Assembly: GCA_017547865.1 (NCBI GenBank) | Contig: JAFYOA010000368.1 | Span: forward strand, 1-6,108 | Length of the DNA: 6,108 nucleotides | Source of the DNA: Clostridia bacterium | Lineage (GTDB): Bacteria; Bacillota_A; Clostridia; Oscillospirales; Acutalibacteraceae | Direction of reading: 5' to 3' | Part shown: in pieces, positions 5,116 through 6,108 of the stretch | How positions within the stretch are numbered: the stretch's first letter is position 1 | How the letters are laid out: every line of letters starts with the position of its first letter | Translations under genes and position numbers: made by a program | Notes under the pieces: model-generated | Database searches by the model: none | Told to the model about the DNA's origin: nothing | Seen by the model: only the letters and a program-made list of their open reading frames with translations

Positions 5116-6108
5116 TGAAAATTCATGCTGATTTTACCGGCGGCAACATTGCTGTAAAAGAACAGACCGCCAATGAAGTCTGGCTGGAAAACGAACTGCG
5201 GGACACCACCCGCGACTGGTTCTACTGGGCGTTTTGTGTGGAAGGTGCTGCCGGCACCACGGTGACTTTCCATATGCAGGCGGTTCGCCTGGGGTACTAC
5301 GGCCCCGCCGTCAGCCACGATCTGGTTCACTGGCACTGGCTGAACAGCGTGGACGGCGATGATTTTACCTATACTTTTGGCGAAAACGAAAATAAAGTCT
5401 ACTTTGCCCACGATATGCTGTACCACCCGGCGCGGTTTTTCGCTTTTGCAGAAAAGCACGGCCTGCAGGTGGAAACGCTGTGCACCGGCCGCAAAGGCAG
5501 CGCTGTGCCCTGCGTTAAATTTGGCAGCGGCACAAAGAATGTGATCCTCACCGCCCGCCACCATGCCTGCGAAGCCACCGGCAGCCATGTGCTGGAAGGC
5601 GTGCTGGAAGAGCTTTTGGCCAACCCGGTGCCGGATACCAATGTGCTGTGCGTGCCCTTTGTGGACTACGACGGCGTGCTGGCCGGCGACCAGGGCAAAG
5701 ACCGTGCCCCCCACGACCACAACCGCGATTACGGCCCGGAAGAACCTGCCGTTCACCCGGAAACCGCCGCCATTCGCGCCTATGCGGATGAGAACGGCTG
5801 CCATTTCGGCTTCGATTTCCATTCCCCCTGGCACAAGGGCGGCAACAACGACTGGGTTTTTATTGTGCAGAACTGCCACGAAAAGACCGACCGGCTGAAC
5901 CGCTTTGGTGAGCTGCTGGAGGCTGAAATTACCCCCGCCGCCATGCAGTACAGCCACGCCAACGATATGCCCTTTGGCGCAGACTGGAACAAGCGCAGCC
6001 CCACTTTTGCCGGCACCATGACCCGCCGCCCGGAGTGTGACCTGGCTTTTACGCTGGAAAGCACCTACTACGGCACGCCGGATAACGTGGTCTCGCAGGA
6101 AAAACTGG
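5115..6108 (+). CDS. M14 zinc carboxypeptidase, cytosolic carboxypeptidase-like, partial at window end
   Basis: Open from the ATG at 5115 to the window edge (331 codons, no stop). Residues 1-115 resemble the beta-sandwich domain that precedes the catalytic domain in cytosolic carboxypeptidases (DWFYWAF at 34-40, VYFAH at 95-99). The M14 catalytic domain follows: TARHHACEATGS (146-157), with His150 and Glu153 as the HxxE zinc ligands; DYDGVLAGDQ (184-193); HNRDYG (202-207), with Asn203-Arg204 matching the C-terminal carboxylate-binding pair; FDFHSPW (233-239), with His236 the third zinc ligand; and FTLESTYYG (312-320), with Glu315 the catalytic glutamate. All core catalytic residues are visible. 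M14 enzymes hydrolyse C-terminal amino acids or related amides. There is no signal peptide, so it acts in the cytosol. Its start codon overlaps the previous stop by one base, so it is translationally coupled to the oxidoreductase and likely works on the same pathway. The missing 3' end is probably short, as the last expected active-site residue has been passed. Confidence 0.88.
   Translation, partial: MKIHADFTGGNIAVKEQTANEVWLENELRDTTRDWFYWAFCVEGAAGTTVTFHMQAVRLGYYGPAVSHDLVHWHWLNSVDGDDFTYTFGENENKVYFAHDMLYHPARFFAFAEKHGLQVETLCTGRKGSAVPCVKFGSGTKNVILTARHHACEATGSHVLEGVLEELLANPVPDTNVLCVPFVDYDGVLAGDQGKDRAPHDHNRDYGPEEPAVHPETAAIRAYADENGCHFGFDFHSPWHKGGNNDWVFIVQNCHEKTDRLNRFGELLEAEITPAAMQYSHANDMPFGADWNKRSPTFAGTMTRRPECDLAFTLESTYYGTPDNVVSQEKL

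Noticed and set aside
4890..5957. Long minus-strand open frame opposite the end of the oxidoreductase and the M14 gene
   Set aside because: It crosses two real genes with intact motifs and has a low-complexity Gly/Ala/Val/His composition; it is an artefact of biased codon usage.
1..6108. CRISPR array, tRNA/rRNA, transposon ends, phage or toxin-antitoxin genes
   Set aside because: No regularly spaced repeats, cloverleaf sequences, transposase motifs or paired small toxin/antitoxin frames were found on either strand.

Overview
The sequence looks like a chromosomal segment from a Gram-positive, low-to-mid GC Firmicute, most likely a gut clostridium (Oscillospiraceae/Lachnospiraceae type). This is inferred from strong AGGAGG-type ribosome binding sites, sigma-A style promoters with TGn-extended -10 boxes, compact intrinsic terminators, and a PocR-AraC regulator beside cytosolic catabolic enzymes. 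No rRNA, tRNA, transposase, CRISPR array or phage gene was seen.

Region A (1-2160) holds three same-strand genes for unrecognised exported or membrane-anchored proteins. A promoter at 61-90 drives a small acidic secreted protein (141-602) and a tyrosine-rich secreted protein (622-1194). A terminator hairpin follows at 1205-1238. A third gene (1258-2130) encodes a protein with one N-terminal membrane anchor and ends at a clear terminator (2135-2161). The second and third genes are visibly more AT-rich than the rest of the window.

Region B (2160-6108) looks like a regulated catabolic or modification locus. A cytosolic CE4 (NodB-type) deacetylase-like gene (2213-2920) has its own extended -10 promoter. 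Its 3' end overlaps, tail to tail by 31 bp, the 3' end of a PocR-AraC regulator gene on the minus strand (2890-3732). Divergent from the regulator, and separated by a 123-bp control region, is a two-gene operon: an FAD-dependent oxidoreductase of the FAD_oxidored type (3856-5115) and, overlapping it by one base (TGATG), an M14 zinc carboxypeptidase resembling cytosolic carboxypeptidases (5115 to beyond the window end).

Working model (inference): the PocR domain senses a small-molecule ligand, and the AraC domain binds two 21-bp-phased half-sites in the divergent region. This would activate the oxidoreductase/carboxypeptidase operon, which has a -10 but no good -35, while affecting its own promoter. 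The combination of an oxidoreductase, a zinc amide hydrolase and a CE4 hydrolase, all without signal peptides, suggests intracellular breakdown of an imported conjugate with sugar-like and amide-linked or amino-acid parts. The substrate cannot be read from the sequence.
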